The position numbers were made by a program, and so were the translations under genes. The notes under the pieces are model-generated. The model saw nothing but the letters and a program-made list of their open reading frames with translations, made no database searches and had not been told where the DNA came from. Positions 1 to 8,791 of a stretch of 52,930 bases of DNA are shown one piece after another. This stretch comes from an uncultured Clostridia bacterium. Lineage in GTDB: Bacteria; Bacillota; Clostridia; Oscillospirales; Oscillospiraceae. The DNA lies in NCBI GenBank assembly GCA_945948185.1, contig CAMFAL010000006.1, positions 1 through 52,930 of the forward strand. Direction: 5' to 3'. Each line of letters begins with the position of its first letter. Position 1 is the first letter of the stretch.

Positions 1-71
1 GAGATAAGCGGGATCGAACCGCTGACCTCTTGACTGCCAGTCAAGCGCTCTCCCAGCTGAGCTATACCCCC
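1..71 (-). tRNA. tRNA-Ala(GGC), 3' end cut by window edge
   Basis: Read on the minus strand, the gene starts at 71 with acceptor strand GGGGGTA, a standard D arm, anticodon stem CTTGA/TCAAG with loop CTGGCAG (anticodon GGC), and T arm AGCGG-TTCGATC-CCGCT. The acceptor helix has the G3:U70 pair that identifies alanine tRNAs. The last acceptor base, the discriminator and any encoded CCA lie beyond the window. The loop has C32 and G38, whereas the second tRNA-Ala(GGC) at 50758 has A32 and U38; all other visible positions are identical. Confidence 0.95.
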
Positions 72-88
72 GAACCGGAACATGTGAT

Positions 89-117
89 AGTATAGCAGGT
101 TACCGGAAACTTGTCAA
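89..117 (-). promoter_or_regulatory. Promoter of tRNA-Ala (minus strand)
   Basis: On the minus strand a -35 TTGACA (112-117) and -10 TATACT (89-94) are separated by exactly 17 bp, about 18 bp before the tRNA start. The stretch from the -10 box into the tRNA closely matches the one in front of the truncated tRNA-Ala copy at 50653-50697, so the two loci share an ancestral promoter and 5' region. Confidence 0.85.
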
Positions 118-295
118 TATAAAATTGATGAAAGCATAAAATTTTTTTGAGCTGTATCTGATAAGAGCAGGTGGGATAAACGGCTGCGCCGGGGAACGGC
201 TTCGCAGCAGCTTTTTGACATGCAATTTCAGGCTGACGTATTCACCGAAGAGCACAAAGGCATACCTGGAAGTTGGAGTTGTAATCGGCCGGGGC

Positions 296-333
296 TTGTG
301 ATAAAATAATATAATTATAATAACCATTATAAT
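296..333 (+). promoter_or_regulatory. AT-rich probable promoter region before ddl
   Basis: The gap 72-373 has no gene I can support. Its right part is unusually AT-rich for this genome and contains TTGTGA (296-301) and two TATAAT boxes (310-315 and 328-333), none paired with a convincing -35 box at 17 bp. The middle (about 180-215) has a GCTGCG...CGCAGC stem followed by a T run, possibly a terminator relic. I call the region only as the likely start of the ddl operon transcript. Confidence 0.4.
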
Positions 334-373
334 AGTATTGGTATGCCTATTGCAGGAAGGGAAGCGAAGCTCC

Positions 374-1432
374 ATGAAGATCGTTGTATTGGCAGGGGGA
401 CTGTCCACGGAACGGGAAGTCTCCCTGGTGACGGGTACCTCTGTGTGCAGGGCCCTGCGGCAGAACGGCCACAAGGCCATTCTGGTGGACCTGTTCCTGG
501 GTCTGGAAGAGGTCTCCGTGGATCTGGAAACATTATTTGACGCACCGGACGGCCTGTGTCCGGATACGAAGATCCAGGTGACCGCCCCGGACCTGGCGGC
601 CGTCCGGGCCAGCCGGAAGGACCAGAGCGGGCGGCTGTTCGGTCCCAACGTGCTGGAGCTGTGCTCTCTGGCGGATATCGTGTTCCTGGGCCTTCACGGT
701 CAGGACGGCGAGGATGGCCGGGTCCAGGCTACCTTTGATCTGCTGGATATCAAATACACCGGCGGCGGCTATTTGGCCTCTGGCCTTGCCATGGACAAAT
801 CCATGACCAAGCGGATGATGGATTCTGCCGGAATCCCCACCGCACCCTGGCGGGATATCCCGTCCTACACCGAGGCGGACATCCCCGCCCTGACGGCGGA
901 GCTGGAGGTTCCCTGTGCGGTGAAGGTGGTCAACGGCGGCTCCTCTATCGGCGTGGCCCTGCCGGACACCAAGGAGGAACTGGAAACTGCCCTTCAGGAG
1001 ATGCTGCGCTACGGCAGCCATATTATCGTGGAGAAGAAGATTCATGGCCGGGAACTGACGGTAGGCGTCCTGGGCGACCGTGCCCTGCCCGCTGTGGAGA
1101 TCGTCCCTGCTGTGAAGGAGTTTGACTATACAGCCAAGTACCAGACTGGTGGTGCGCAGGAACTTTGTCCTGCCCCCATTACGGCGGAGCAGCAGGCGGT
1201 GATGGGAGCCCTGGCACTGAAGCTCCACCGGACCCTGGGCCTGGAGGTCTACTCCCGGACAGACTTTTTGCTGGACGATGACGGGAAGTTCTGGTGCCTG
1301 GAGGTCAACTCCCTGCCGGGCATGACCGCTGCCAGCCTGGTGCCCAAGGAGGCAGCGGCAGCCGGCCTGACTTATAATGAGCTGTGCGAGGAGATCGTGC
1401 AGCGGTCCTATCGTTTGAAGAGGAGAGGTTGA
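374..1432 (+). CDS. ddl: D-alanine--D-alanine ligase
   Basis: Cytoplasmic ATP-grasp enzyme joining two D-alanines for the peptidoglycan stem peptide. The protein (352 aa) begins MKIVVLAGGLSTEREVSL, the typical Ddl N terminus, and carries the HGQDGEDG segment, the YTGGGYLASGLAMDK segment and the C-terminal LEVNSLPGMT metal-binding motif. I place the start at ATG 374 because conservation begins there; an in-frame ATG at 338 has no Shine-Dalgarno site. An AGGAAGG lies rather far (13 nt) upstream of 374. murF follows after 4 nt and uses the D-Ala-D-Ala product, so the two form a functional pair at the head of a long co-directional run. Confidence 0.95.
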   Translation: MKIVVLAGGLSTEREVSLVTGTSVCRALRQNGHKAILVDLFLGLEEVSVDLETLFDAPDGLCPDTKIQVTAPDLAAVRASRKDQSGRLFGPNVLELCSLADIVFLGLHGQDGEDGRVQATFDLLDIKYTGGGYLASGLAMDKSMTKRMMDSAGIPTAPWRDIPSYTEADIPALTAELEVPCAVKVVNGGSSIGVALPDTKEELETALQEMLRYGSHIIVEKKIHGRELTVGVLGDRALPAVEIVPAVKEFDYTAKYQTGGAQELCPAPITAEQQAVMGALALKLHRTLGLEVYSRTDFLLDDDGKFWCLEVNSLPGMTAASLVPKEAAAAGLTYNELCEEIVQRSYRLKRRG

Positions 1433-1436
1433 TCCT

Positions 1437-2810
1437 ATGCAGCCTATGACCGTAAAAGAGATCGCCGCCGCTGTGGGCGGCGTCTGGTGGAATCCACGGG
1501 AGGACGCAGCCCCTGTGACCGCCGTCTGCACAGACAGCCGGAAGATCACGCCCGGCTGCCTGTTCCTGCCATGGGTAGGAGAGAAGTTCGATGGCCACGA
1601 TTTTATCGACATGGCCCTGGACAAGGGTGCCGCGGGCTGCCTGTGTGCCAGGCTGCCCCAGAATATCCGGCCGGACAAATTCTACATCAAGGTGGACGAC
1701 ACCCGCCTGGCTCTTCGGGCCATGGCCTCCGCCTACCGGGACAAGTTCGCCATTCCCTTCGTCCAGATCACCGGCAGCGTGGGCAAGACCACCACGAAGG
1801 AGATGATCGCTGCCGTCCTGGGAGCCAAGTACCGGACCCTCAAGACGCCGGAGAATTTCAACAACGACATCGGTACGCCCCTGACCCTCTTCGGTCTGGG
1901 ACCGGAGCATGAGGCTGCTGTCATCGAGACTGGCATGAATCACTTCGGAGAGATCGAATATCTGGGTGCCCTGGTGCGGCCGGATGTGGCGGTGATCTCC
2001 AACATCGGTGACGCCCACATCGAATTCCTGGGCAGCCGGGAGGGCATTCTGAAGGCTAAGTGCGAGATCTTTGCACATCTGAAGGAGGGCGGACTGGTGG
2101 TCCTCAACGGCGACGATGCTCTGCTGAACACCGTCCAGGTGCCCTTCCGGACCGTCCGCTGCGGCCAGTCCGAGCACTGCCAGGCCCGCATCACGGAGAT
2201 CGCGGACCACGGCGTGGACGGCATCACCTGCACGGTGGTGACGGAGAAGGATACCTACGCACTGACCATCCCCGCCCCCGGAGCCTACATGGCCTATTCC
2301 GCCTCCATCGCCGTAGCGGTGGGCGAGGAGCTGGGTCTCAGCCACGAGGAGATCGTCCGGGGTGCAGCGGCCTATGAGCCCGCCGGCTCCCGGATGCGGG
2401 TGGTCCATCTGCCTGAAGGCCGTATTCTGCTGGATGACTGTTACAACGCCAACCCCCAGTCGGTCACCGCGGCGCTGGAGGTGCTGGCAAAGACCGAGTG
2501 TGACCGCCGTGTGGCCGTGCTGGGAGACATGGGGGAGCTGGGGGCCTTGACGGACCAGGCCCACTACAACATGGGTGCCTTGGCGGCCATGCTGGGCATT
2601 GACTTTGTGGCGGCCATTGGCGAAAAGGCCGCCCGGATCGCGGACGGCACCGCCCAGAGCGGCGGCGAGGTCCTGCATTTTTCAACCAAGGAAGAAGCCC
2701 TCAAGACGCTGAAGGAGGAGCTGAAGCCCGGCACCGCCATGCTGGTGAAGGCCTCTCACGCCATGCACTTCGGCGCCCTGGTGGACGCGCTTCAGGAGGA
2801 CTATGATTGA
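1437..2810 (+). CDS. murF: UDP-N-acetylmuramoyl-tripeptide--D-alanyl-D-alanine ligase
   Basis: Adds D-Ala-D-Ala to the UDP-MurNAc-tripeptide, the last cytoplasmic stem-peptide step. The 457-aa length is normal. The N-terminal domain has the TDSRKITPGCLF substrate-binding region, followed by the Mur-ligase P-loop GSVGKTTTKEM and the NNDIGTPLTLF and ETGMNHFGEIEYL motifs; the C-terminal domain carries DDCYNANPQS. The start is ATG 1437 behind AGGAGAGG; ATG 1446 is a possible alternative. It follows ddl directly and its stop overlaps the start of the ABC-F gene by 8 nt (ATGATTGA). Confidence 0.96.
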   Translation: MQPMTVKEIAAAVGGVWWNPREDAAPVTAVCTDSRKITPGCLFLPWVGEKFDGHDFIDMALDKGAAGCLCARLPQNIRPDKFYIKVDDTRLALRAMASAYRDKFAIPFVQITGSVGKTTTKEMIAAVLGAKYRTLKTPENFNNDIGTPLTLFGLGPEHEAAVIETGMNHFGEIEYLGALVRPDVAVISNIGDAHIEFLGSREGILKAKCEIFAHLKEGGLVVLNGDDALLNTVQVPFRTVRCGQSEHCQARITEIADHGVDGITCTVVTEKDTYALTIPAPGAYMAYSASIAVAVGEELGLSHEEIVRGAAAYEPAGSRMRVVHLPEGRILLDDCYNANPQSVTAALEVLAKTECDRRVAVLGDMGELGALTDQAHYNMGALAAMLGIDFVAAIGEKAARIADGTAQSGGEVLHFSTKEEALKTLKEELKPGTAMLVKASHAMHFGALVDALQEDYD

Positions 2811-4704
2811 GATACAGGTAAACGGCCTGGTAAAATCCTTTGAGGTGGGGAAGAACGTCCTGGACGGCCTCACCTTTCAGATTGACCAGGGCGAGCGGGT
2901 AGGCCTGCTGGGGAAAAACGGCGCCGGCAAGACCACCCTGTTCAAAATACTGACGGGAGAGATCGACTACGACGAGGGCCAGGTGACCATTGGTCAGGGC
3001 CGCCGGGTGGGTCTGATCTCCCAGATTCCCGTGTACCCTGCCGGGTATACGGTGGAGGACGTGCTGCGCTCCGCCTTCGCCCGCCTGCAAAGATTAGCGG
3101 AGGAGATGGAGCTTCTGGCGGACCGTATGGCGGCAGGGGAGACCGACCCTGCTATCCTGCGGCGCTACGGCGCCCTCAGTGAGCGGTTCGAGGTCTTTGG
3201 CGGCTACGACACCGATGTGGCCGTCAACAAGATCGCCAATGGCCTGTCCATTTCCCGGGAAATGCGGGCCCAGTTGTTTGACAGCCTCTCCGGCGGCGAA
3301 AAGACCCGGGTGAACCTGGGCCGTCTGATCCTGGAGGACACGGACATCCTGCTGCTGGACGAGCCCACCAACCATCTGGACCTCCATGCCACGGAGTGGC
3401 TGGAGGAGTATGTCCGGGGCTTCCGGGGCACCGTGGTGACTATTTCCCACGACCGTTACTTCTTGGACCGCATTGTTACCCGGGTCATTGAGATCGCCGA
3501 CGGCAAGGCGGAATTTTACAGCGGTAATTACAGCTTCTACGCCGTGGAGAAAGAGCGCCGGTTCCAGGAACGCATGAAGCAGTATGAAAAGGAACAGGCC
3601 AAAATTCAGCAGCTGGAAAAGGCTGCGGAACAGCTGCACCTGTGGGCCTTTATGGGCAACGACGCTTTGCACAAGCGGGCATTCTCCATGGAAAAGCGCA
3701 TTGAGCGTATGCGGACCACCTCCAAGCCCACCAAGGCGAAAAAGATGGACGCCCGGTTCTCCACCGCGGAGTTCCACGGGGACGAGGTATTGGCACTGCG
3801 GAATCTGGCGAAATCCTATGGGGACAAGCACCTGTTCGAGGGCATCAGCCTGAAGATCGAGGGCGGTGAGCGAATTGCTCTCATCGGAGACAACGGCACC
3901 GGCAAGTCCACACTCATCAAAATGATCATGGGGGAGCTGTATCCCGATGACGGCCGCATCCGCACCGGCCCCCAGGTCAAGGCGGCCTACCTGCCGCAGA
4001 TCATTCACTTCGACCATCCGGACTGGAATCTGGTGGAGAATATGATGGCCGCCAAGCGGGGCCTTTCCGCCCAGAGTGCCCGAAACCGGCTGGCGGCCTA
4101 TGATTTCCGGGGCGAGGACGTGCTGAAGCCCGTCTCCATCCTGTCCGGCGGCGAGCAGAGCCGCCTGCGGCTGTGTATGCTGATGGATGACGACATTAAC
4201 TTTTTGATTCTGGACGAGCCCACTAACCACCTGGATATCGCATCCCGGGAGTGGATCGAAGAGGCGGTGGAGGCCTACGACGGCACGCTGCTGTTCGTCA
4301 GCCATGACCGTTATTTCATTAACCGCTTCGCCACCCGTATTTGGGAGCTGGCGGACGGTACCATCACCGACTATCCCATGGGCTTTGCCCAGTACCGGCA
4401 GGTGAAGGCACAGGAGGAGGCGGAAAAGACAGAACCGCCAAAGCCTGTGAAGGAAAAGACCGTTACAGATCGGCCGCGGCCTGCCAATCGGGCTCAGCAG
4501 GCGGCCAGGAAGCAGTTGACCATCTGTGAGCGGGATATCAGCAAAACGGAGGAGCGGATCGCGGCGTTGGACGCCGACATGGAGGCTGCCGCCTGCGATT
4601 ATGAAAAGCTGAATGAGTTTTTGAAGGAGAAAGAGGCCGTGCAGGCCGAGCTGGACAGCCTGTATGAACGCTGGGAGCAGCTCAGCGCGGAGGCGGGGGA
4701 GTGA
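2803..4704 (+). CDS. ABC-F family ATPase
   Basis: Soluble tandem ATPase of the ABC-F (translation factor) family, with no membrane domain. The 633-aa protein has two ABC modules: Walker A GKNGAGKTT near residue 38 and GDNGTGKST near 362; signatures LSGGEKTR and LSGGEQSR; Walker B LLLDEPTNHLD and LILDEPTNHLD. A charged linker lies between them, and a C-terminal coiled-coil tail rich in Lys/Glu (about 550-633) resembles that of YdiF/Uup-type members. ABC-F proteins act at the ribosomal E site. Nothing here points to antibiotic resistance, and housekeeping context (cell wall genes upstream, prfA downstream) suggests a general role. The start overlaps murF. Confidence 0.93.
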   Translation: MIEIQVNGLVKSFEVGKNVLDGLTFQIDQGERVGLLGKNGAGKTTLFKILTGEIDYDEGQVTIGQGRRVGLISQIPVYPAGYTVEDVLRSAFARLQRLAEEMELLADRMAAGETDPAILRRYGALSERFEVFGGYDTDVAVNKIANGLSISREMRAQLFDSLSGGEKTRVNLGRLILEDTDILLLDEPTNHLDLHATEWLEEYVRGFRGTVVTISHDRYFLDRIVTRVIEIADGKAEFYSGNYSFYAVEKERRFQERMKQYEKEQAKIQQLEKAAEQLHLWAFMGNDALHKRAFSMEKRIERMRTTSKPTKAKKMDARFSTAEFHGDEVLALRNLAKSYGDKHLFEGISLKIEGGERIALIGDNGTGKSTLIKMIMGELYPDDGRIRTGPQVKAAYLPQIIHFDHPDWNLVENMMAAKRGLSAQSARNRLAAYDFRGEDVLKPVSILSGGEQSRLRLCMLMDDDINFLILDEPTNHLDIASREWIEEAVEAYDGTLLFVSHDRYFINRFATRIWELADGTITDYPMGFAQYRQVKAQEEAEKTEPPKPVKEKTVTDRPRPANRAQQAARKQLTICERDISKTEERIAALDADMEAAACDYEKLNEFLKEKEAVQAELDSLYERWEQLSAEAGE

Positions 4705-4726
4705 TCCTGCCGCAGAGAGAAATCCA

Positions 4727-5488
4727 ATGAAATTATCTGAAAAGTTCCAATGCGTAGCGGCTGCTGTGCTGATTTTGACGGGGATTGTTCTTCGGTTTGT
4801 CCCCGGCGTGCGGTTTTCCAGCTATTTGTGCCTGTGCCTGGCGGGGCTGTGTATCCTGTGGCTGATTTTGGGACGCTGGGCGGAAAAAAGCAGAACCGGC
4901 AAGTGGTGTAAAAGGATATTCCTCGTTGGACTTTCGGCGGTGACGGTTTTGCTCTGCGCCTTTGAAGCGGTCATTGTGACCCGGGGCGAGGAGGACTGGT
5001 CCGCCATGCCCGTGGACGCCATTATTGTGCTGGGGGCTGGAGTCAATGGAGAATCGCCGTCCCTGACGCTGCAAACCCGCATCCGGAAAGCTGCGGAGTA
5101 TGTGGAACTTCATCCGGAGGCCCCGGTGGTGCTGTCCGGCGGGCAGGGACCCGGGGAGAGCATCACTGAGGCGGAGTGCATGCGCCGGGCGCTTTGGACC
5201 AACAGTGAGGAATGGAACCAGCGGTATCTGCTGGAGGACCGCTCCACCAGCACGGCGGAGAATTTCGCTTTTTCCAAGGCGCTTCTGGAGGAGCAGGGCA
5301 TCCAAACGGACACCGCCGTCATCGGTGTGGTGACCAACGATTTCCACATGTTCCGGGCAAAGCTGATTGCCCGGCGGGAGGGACTGACCACCGTAGGTGT
5401 CCCGGCGGAGCTGCCTTGGTGGTGGCTGACGGCCAATTATTATGTGCGGGAGGCCTTCGCCCTGGTCAAGACCCTGATTTTCGATTGA
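4727..5488 (+). CDS. YdcF/SanA-like membrane protein (DUF218)
   Basis: 253-aa protein with two or three hydrophobic segments in its first 90 residues and then a DUF218 domain, recognised by DAIIVLGAGVNGESPS, LSGGQGPGESITEAECM, DRSTSTAENFAFSK and TNDFHMFRA. DUF218 proteins are membrane-anchored and thought to act in envelope maintenance; the reaction is unknown. I start at ATG 4727, where the hydrophobic N terminus begins, because the longer reading frame from 4664 overlaps the ABC-F gene and encodes an unlikely Arg/Ser-rich leader. It is followed 11 nt later by a flavodoxin gene. Confidence 0.85.
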   Translation: MKLSEKFQCVAAAVLILTGIVLRFVPGVRFSSYLCLCLAGLCILWLILGRWAEKSRTGKWCKRIFLVGLSAVTVLLCAFEAVIVTRGEEDWSAMPVDAIIVLGAGVNGESPSLTLQTRIRKAAEYVELHPEAPVVLSGGQGPGESITEAECMRRALWTNSEEWNQRYLLEDRSTSTAENFAFSKALLEEQGIQTDTAVIGVVTNDFHMFRAKLIARREGLTTVGVPAELPWWWLTANYYVREAFALVKTLIFD

Positions 5489-5499
5489 GGAGACATTTC

Positions 5500-5988
5500 A
5501 TGAGCGACGTACTGTGTATCTATTATTCCAGAACGGGACATACCAAACAGACCATGGAGGAGATCGCCCAGGCCCTGGGGGCGGAGACCGTGGAGCTGCG
5601 GGACGGCGTGAACCGCAGCGGCTGGCAGGGCTGGCTCCGCAGCGGCCTGGACGCCATGCGGAAGACCACCCGGCCCCTGCGGAAGTTTGAGACCGGCCGG
5701 CCTCTGAAGGACTACCGGCTGGTGATCGTGGGTACCCCCGTCTGGGCGGGACGGTGCAGCTCCGTGGTGCGGAGCTTTTTGAAGGAGCATGGCGGCAGCC
5801 TGCGGAATACCGCCTATGTCATCACCCGGGGCAGCGAGGACAAAAACGAGGAGGTCTATGAGCAGATGGACCAGTACACGCCCTGCGGGCACTGCGCCGC
5901 CGTCTCTCTGCGGACCGGCTCCGTGGGCTATGCCTTCTGGGAGGAGGAGTTCCTGCGGCAAGTACGGGAAATCCTGAACCAGCAGTAG
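5500..5988 (+). CDS. Flavodoxin-like protein
   Basis: 162-aa cytosolic FMN protein. The N terminus VLCIYYSRTGHTKQTMEEIA is a clear flavodoxin phosphate-binding loop (S/T-x-T-G-x-T), and IVGTPVWAGRCSSVVRSFLKEH matches the second FMN-contact region of the flavodoxin_4-like subfamily. ATG 5500 is chosen with GAGGAG 8 nt upstream. The longer frame from 5212 is antisense-like Gly-rich sequence over the previous gene and was dropped. It probably serves as an electron carrier or small flavin reductase; the partner is not evident. It is one of four flavodoxin-fold genes in this window. Confidence 0.85.
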   Translation: MSDVLCIYYSRTGHTKQTMEEIAQALGAETVELRDGVNRSGWQGWLRSGLDAMRKTTRPLRKFETGRPLKDYRLVIVGTPVWAGRCSSVVRSFLKEHGGSLRNTAYVITRGSEDKNEEVYEQMDQYTPCGHCAAVSLRTGSVGYAFWEEEFLRQVREILNQQ

Positions 5989-6028
5989 GGAGGGGCCTTT
6001 TTCAGAGATTTTGGAAAGGAGCACCCCC

Positions 6029-7096
6029 ATGCTGGATAAACTAAAGCAGCTGGCCCTGCGGTATGAAGATCTGCAGGCCCAGCTGGCGGATCCCGCCGTT
6101 TACGGCGACATGGACAAGCTGAAAAGTATCAACCGGGATCTGAAGGAGCTGGGCCCGGTGGTGGAGGCCTATCACGCCTACCGGCAGGCCCTGTCGGACC
6201 GGGAAGCGGCGGAACAATTGCTCCATGACCCGGATTTCCGGGAGCTGGCCCAGGAAGAACTGGCCGACGCCGGAGCGCACCTGGAGCGGCTGGAGGAGGA
6301 GTTGAAGCTCCTGCTGCTGCCCAGGGATCCCAATGACCGCCGCAACGTCATCATGGAACTACGGGGCGGTGTCGGAGGAGAGGAGAGCGCCCTGTTCGCC
6401 CATTCTCTGCTGCGAATGTACACCATGTACGCCCAGTCCAAGGGCTGGAAGCTGGATATCGTAAACCTGAATGAAACGGAATTAGGCGGTGTGAAGGAGT
6501 GCAGCGTCGTCATTGAGGGCGAGGGCGCCTTCTCTCGGCTGAAATTCGAGAGCGGCGTCCACCGGGTCCAGCGGGTGCCGGAGACGGAGTCCGGCGGACG
6601 TATCCACACCAGCGCCGCCACTGTGGCGGTGCTGCCGGAGGTGGAGGATGTGGACGTAGAACTGAATCCGGCGGATATCGAGATGCAGGTGTTCCGCTCC
6701 TCCGGTGCCGGCGGACAGCACGTCAATAAGACCTCCTCCGCCGTTCGCCTGATCCACAAGCCCACCGGCACGGTGGTGGAGTGCCAGCAGGAGCGGAGCC
6801 AGTTCCAGAACCGGGACAAGGCCATGCGCGTTCTGGCCTCCAAGCTCTATGAGGAGGAACGGGAAAAACGGGATGCCGCCGAGGCGGCGGAGCGCCGCAG
6901 CCAGGTGGGCAGCGGCGACCGCAGCGAGCGCATCCGGACCTACAATTTCCCGCAGGGCCGGGTGACGGACCACCGCATCGGACTGACACTGTATAAGATC
7001 GACGCCATCATGGATGGCGACCTGGACGAACTGATCGACGCATTGATTACAGCAGATCAGGCGGAGAGATTGAAGAACGGCGCGGACGCCGACTAA
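6029..7096 (+). CDS. prfA: Peptide chain release factor 1
   Basis: RF1 releases nascent chains at UAA and UAG. The 355-aa protein has the codon-recognition segment RVPETESGGRIHTSAATVAV (PxT form PET) and the catalytic GGQ in SSGAGGQHVNKTSSAVR, whose Gln is normally methylated by PrmC. The start is ATG 6029 with GGAAAGGAG 7 nt upstream; a TTG at 6011 extends the frame but lies before the Shine-Dalgarno site. In many Bacillota prfA is followed by prmC and then tsaC. Here prmC is absent and the tsaC fusion follows after 27 nt. Confidence 0.97.
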   Translation: MLDKLKQLALRYEDLQAQLADPAVYGDMDKLKSINRDLKELGPVVEAYHAYRQALSDREAAEQLLHDPDFRELAQEELADAGAHLERLEEELKLLLLPRDPNDRRNVIMELRGGVGGEESALFAHSLLRMYTMYAQSKGWKLDIVNLNETELGGVKECSVVIEGEGAFSRLKFESGVHRVQRVPETESGGRIHTSAATVAVLPEVEDVDVELNPADIEMQVFRSSGAGGQHVNKTSSAVRLIHKPTGTVVECQQERSQFQNRDKAMRVLASKLYEEEREKRDAAEAAERRSQVGSGDRSERIRTYNFPQGRVTDHRIGLTLYKIDAIMDGDLDELIDALITADQAERLKNGADAD

Positions 7097-7123
7097 CCAT
7101 AGAAGATAGAAACAGAGGCGAAC

Positions 7124-8791
7124 ATGATGCAGACGATTTATTATGACCTGCGGGACACCAAGGGACAGCAGAAAGAGATCGAGGAGAAGATCAGCGCCGC
7201 CGCCAAGATCCTGCGGGAGGGCGGTCTGGTGGGTATTCCCACGGAGACGGTGTACGGCCTGGCTGCCAATGGCCTGGACCCAGAGGCCGTCAAGCGGATC
7301 TTTGAGGCCAAGGGCCGCCCCCAGGACAACCCCCTGATCCTGACCATCCCCGGCCAGCAGTGGCTGCCCCGGTACTGTAAGGATATCCCCCCGCTGGCCT
7401 ACGTGCTGGCCCGGAAGTTCTGGCCCGGTCCCCTCACCATGATCCTGAAGTGCCGGAAGGACGTGGTCCCCGACATTATTACCGCGGGCCTGGACACCGT
7501 GGCCATGCGCTGCCCCAACCACCCCGTCACCCTGGCCATCATCCGGGAGGCGGGTGTTCCCGTGGCGGCCCCCAGTGCCAACACCTCCGGCCGCCCCAGC
7601 TGTACCACGGCACAGGATGTACTGGAGGATATGGACGGCAAGATCGAGGGCGTGGTGGACGGCGGTCCCTGCACCGTGGGCGTGGAGTCCACCATCCTGG
7701 ACCTGACCTGTGATCCTCCCCGGCTGCTGAGACCCGGCGGACTGCCTCTGGAGGCCCTGGAGCAGATCATAGGTCCTGTCGCTGTGGACAAGGCCGTCAC
7801 CGGACTGCTGGCTGAGGGCGAGCAGCCCAAGGCCCCCGGCATGAAGTACCGTCACTATGCTCCCAAGGCACCCGTGACCGTGGTCACCGGCGCGCCGGAG
7901 GCCTCCGCCCGGGTGATCCGGCAGCATGTGGGCCCCACCAGCGGCGTCATCTGCTTCGACGAGTATGTGGACTTCTTTAAAGACCAGAAGGTCCAGCCCC
8001 TGGGCCCCAGCGGCGACAAGCTGATCCAGGCCCAGCGGGTGTTTGACGCCCTGCGGGCTTTTGATTCCAGCGATGTGACGGAGATCTACGCCCAGTGCCC
8101 CGACAACCGGGGACTGGGACTGGCCGTCAGCAACCGCCTGAAAAAGGCGGCGGGCTTCCATGTCATTGAGGCGGACAGCCTGCGGGTGGTGCTGGGCCTT
8201 ACCGGCGGCACCGGCGCGGGAAAAAGCAGCGCTTTACAGGCCATCGAAGACCTGGGCGGCATGGTGGTGGACTGCGACAAGGTGTACCACCGGATGCTGG
8301 CGGAGAACCAGGAGATGCGCAATGCCATCAACATGGTGTTTCCCGGTGTGTTCCGGCCGGACGGCTCTCTGAACCGCCAGAAGCTGGGTCAGGAAGTCTT
8401 TTCCAAGAAGGAACGGCTGGACAAGCTCAACAGTATCGTCTACCGCTTTGTGGTCCCGGAGATCCGGCGGCTGATCGGAGAGGGCGACGGCCTGTACGCC
8501 ATCGACGCCATCAATTTGCTGGAGAGCGGACTGGATAGCCTCTGCGACCGTACCGTGGCGGTGACGGCCCCCATGGAGCTGCGGGTCCGCCGAATCATGG
8601 CCCGGGACGATATCCCGGAGCAGTACGCCCGCATGCGCATCAGTGCCCAGAAGCCGGACGAGTATTACCGCAATAAATGCGACTGTGAACTGAACAACGC
8701 TGCCGATACGCCGGAGGCCTTCCGGGAGGAGGCACGGCTGTATTTCAAGCGGCTGATCGACAGCATCAAGGAGGAAAAATCCCATGGATAA
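7124..8791 (+). CDS. Fusion: threonylcarbamoyl-AMP synthase + dephospho-CoA kinase
   Basis: A 555-aa two-enzyme protein. Residues 1 to about 215 are a YrdC/TsaC domain (GIPTETVYGLAANG, KGRPQDNPLIL, PSANTSGRPS) making threonylcarbamoyl-AMP for the t6A37 modification of ANN-reading tRNAs. About 230-345 is the Sua5-type C-terminal domain (APGMKYRHYAPKAPV). From about 353 a dephospho-CoA kinase (CoaE) follows, with P-loop GLTGGTGAGKSS, DCDKVYHRML and the RMRISAQKPDEYY lid region. CoaE performs the last CoA synthesis step. No stop, start or Shine-Dalgarno site separates the halves. ATG 7124 or 7127 may start it, behind a weak AGAGGCG. The stop overlaps the peptidase start by 8 nt. Confidence 0.93.
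   Translation: MMQTIYYDLRDTKGQQKEIEEKISAAAKILREGGLVGIPTETVYGLAANGLDPEAVKRIFEAKGRPQDNPLILTIPGQQWLPRYCKDIPPLAYVLARKFWPGPLTMILKCRKDVVPDIITAGLDTVAMRCPNHPVTLAIIREAGVPVAAPSANTSGRPSCTTAQDVLEDMDGKIEGVVDGGPCTVGVESTILDLTCDPPRLLRPGGLPLEALEQIIGPVAVDKAVTGLLAEGEQPKAPGMKYRHYAPKAPVTVVTGAPEASARVIRQHVGPTSGVICFDEYVDFFKDQKVQPLGPSGDKLIQAQRVFDALRAFDSSDVTEIYAQCPDNRGLGLAVSNRLKKAAGFHVIEADSLRVVLGLTGGTGAGKSSALQAIEDLGGMVVDCDKVYHRMLAENQEMRNAINMVFPGVFRPDGSLNRQKLGQEVFSKKERLDKLNSIVYRFVVPEIRRLIGEGDGLYAIDAINLLESGLDSLCDRTVAVTAPMELRVRRIMARDDIPEQYARMRISAQKPDEYYRNKCDCELNNAADTPEAFREEARLYFKRLIDSIKEEKSHG

Noticed and set aside
2803-4704. ABC-F protein as an antibiotic resistance factor
   Set aside because: The linker and housekeeping context fit the general YdiF/Uup-like type; nothing in the sequence points to a ribosome-protection resistance subtype.
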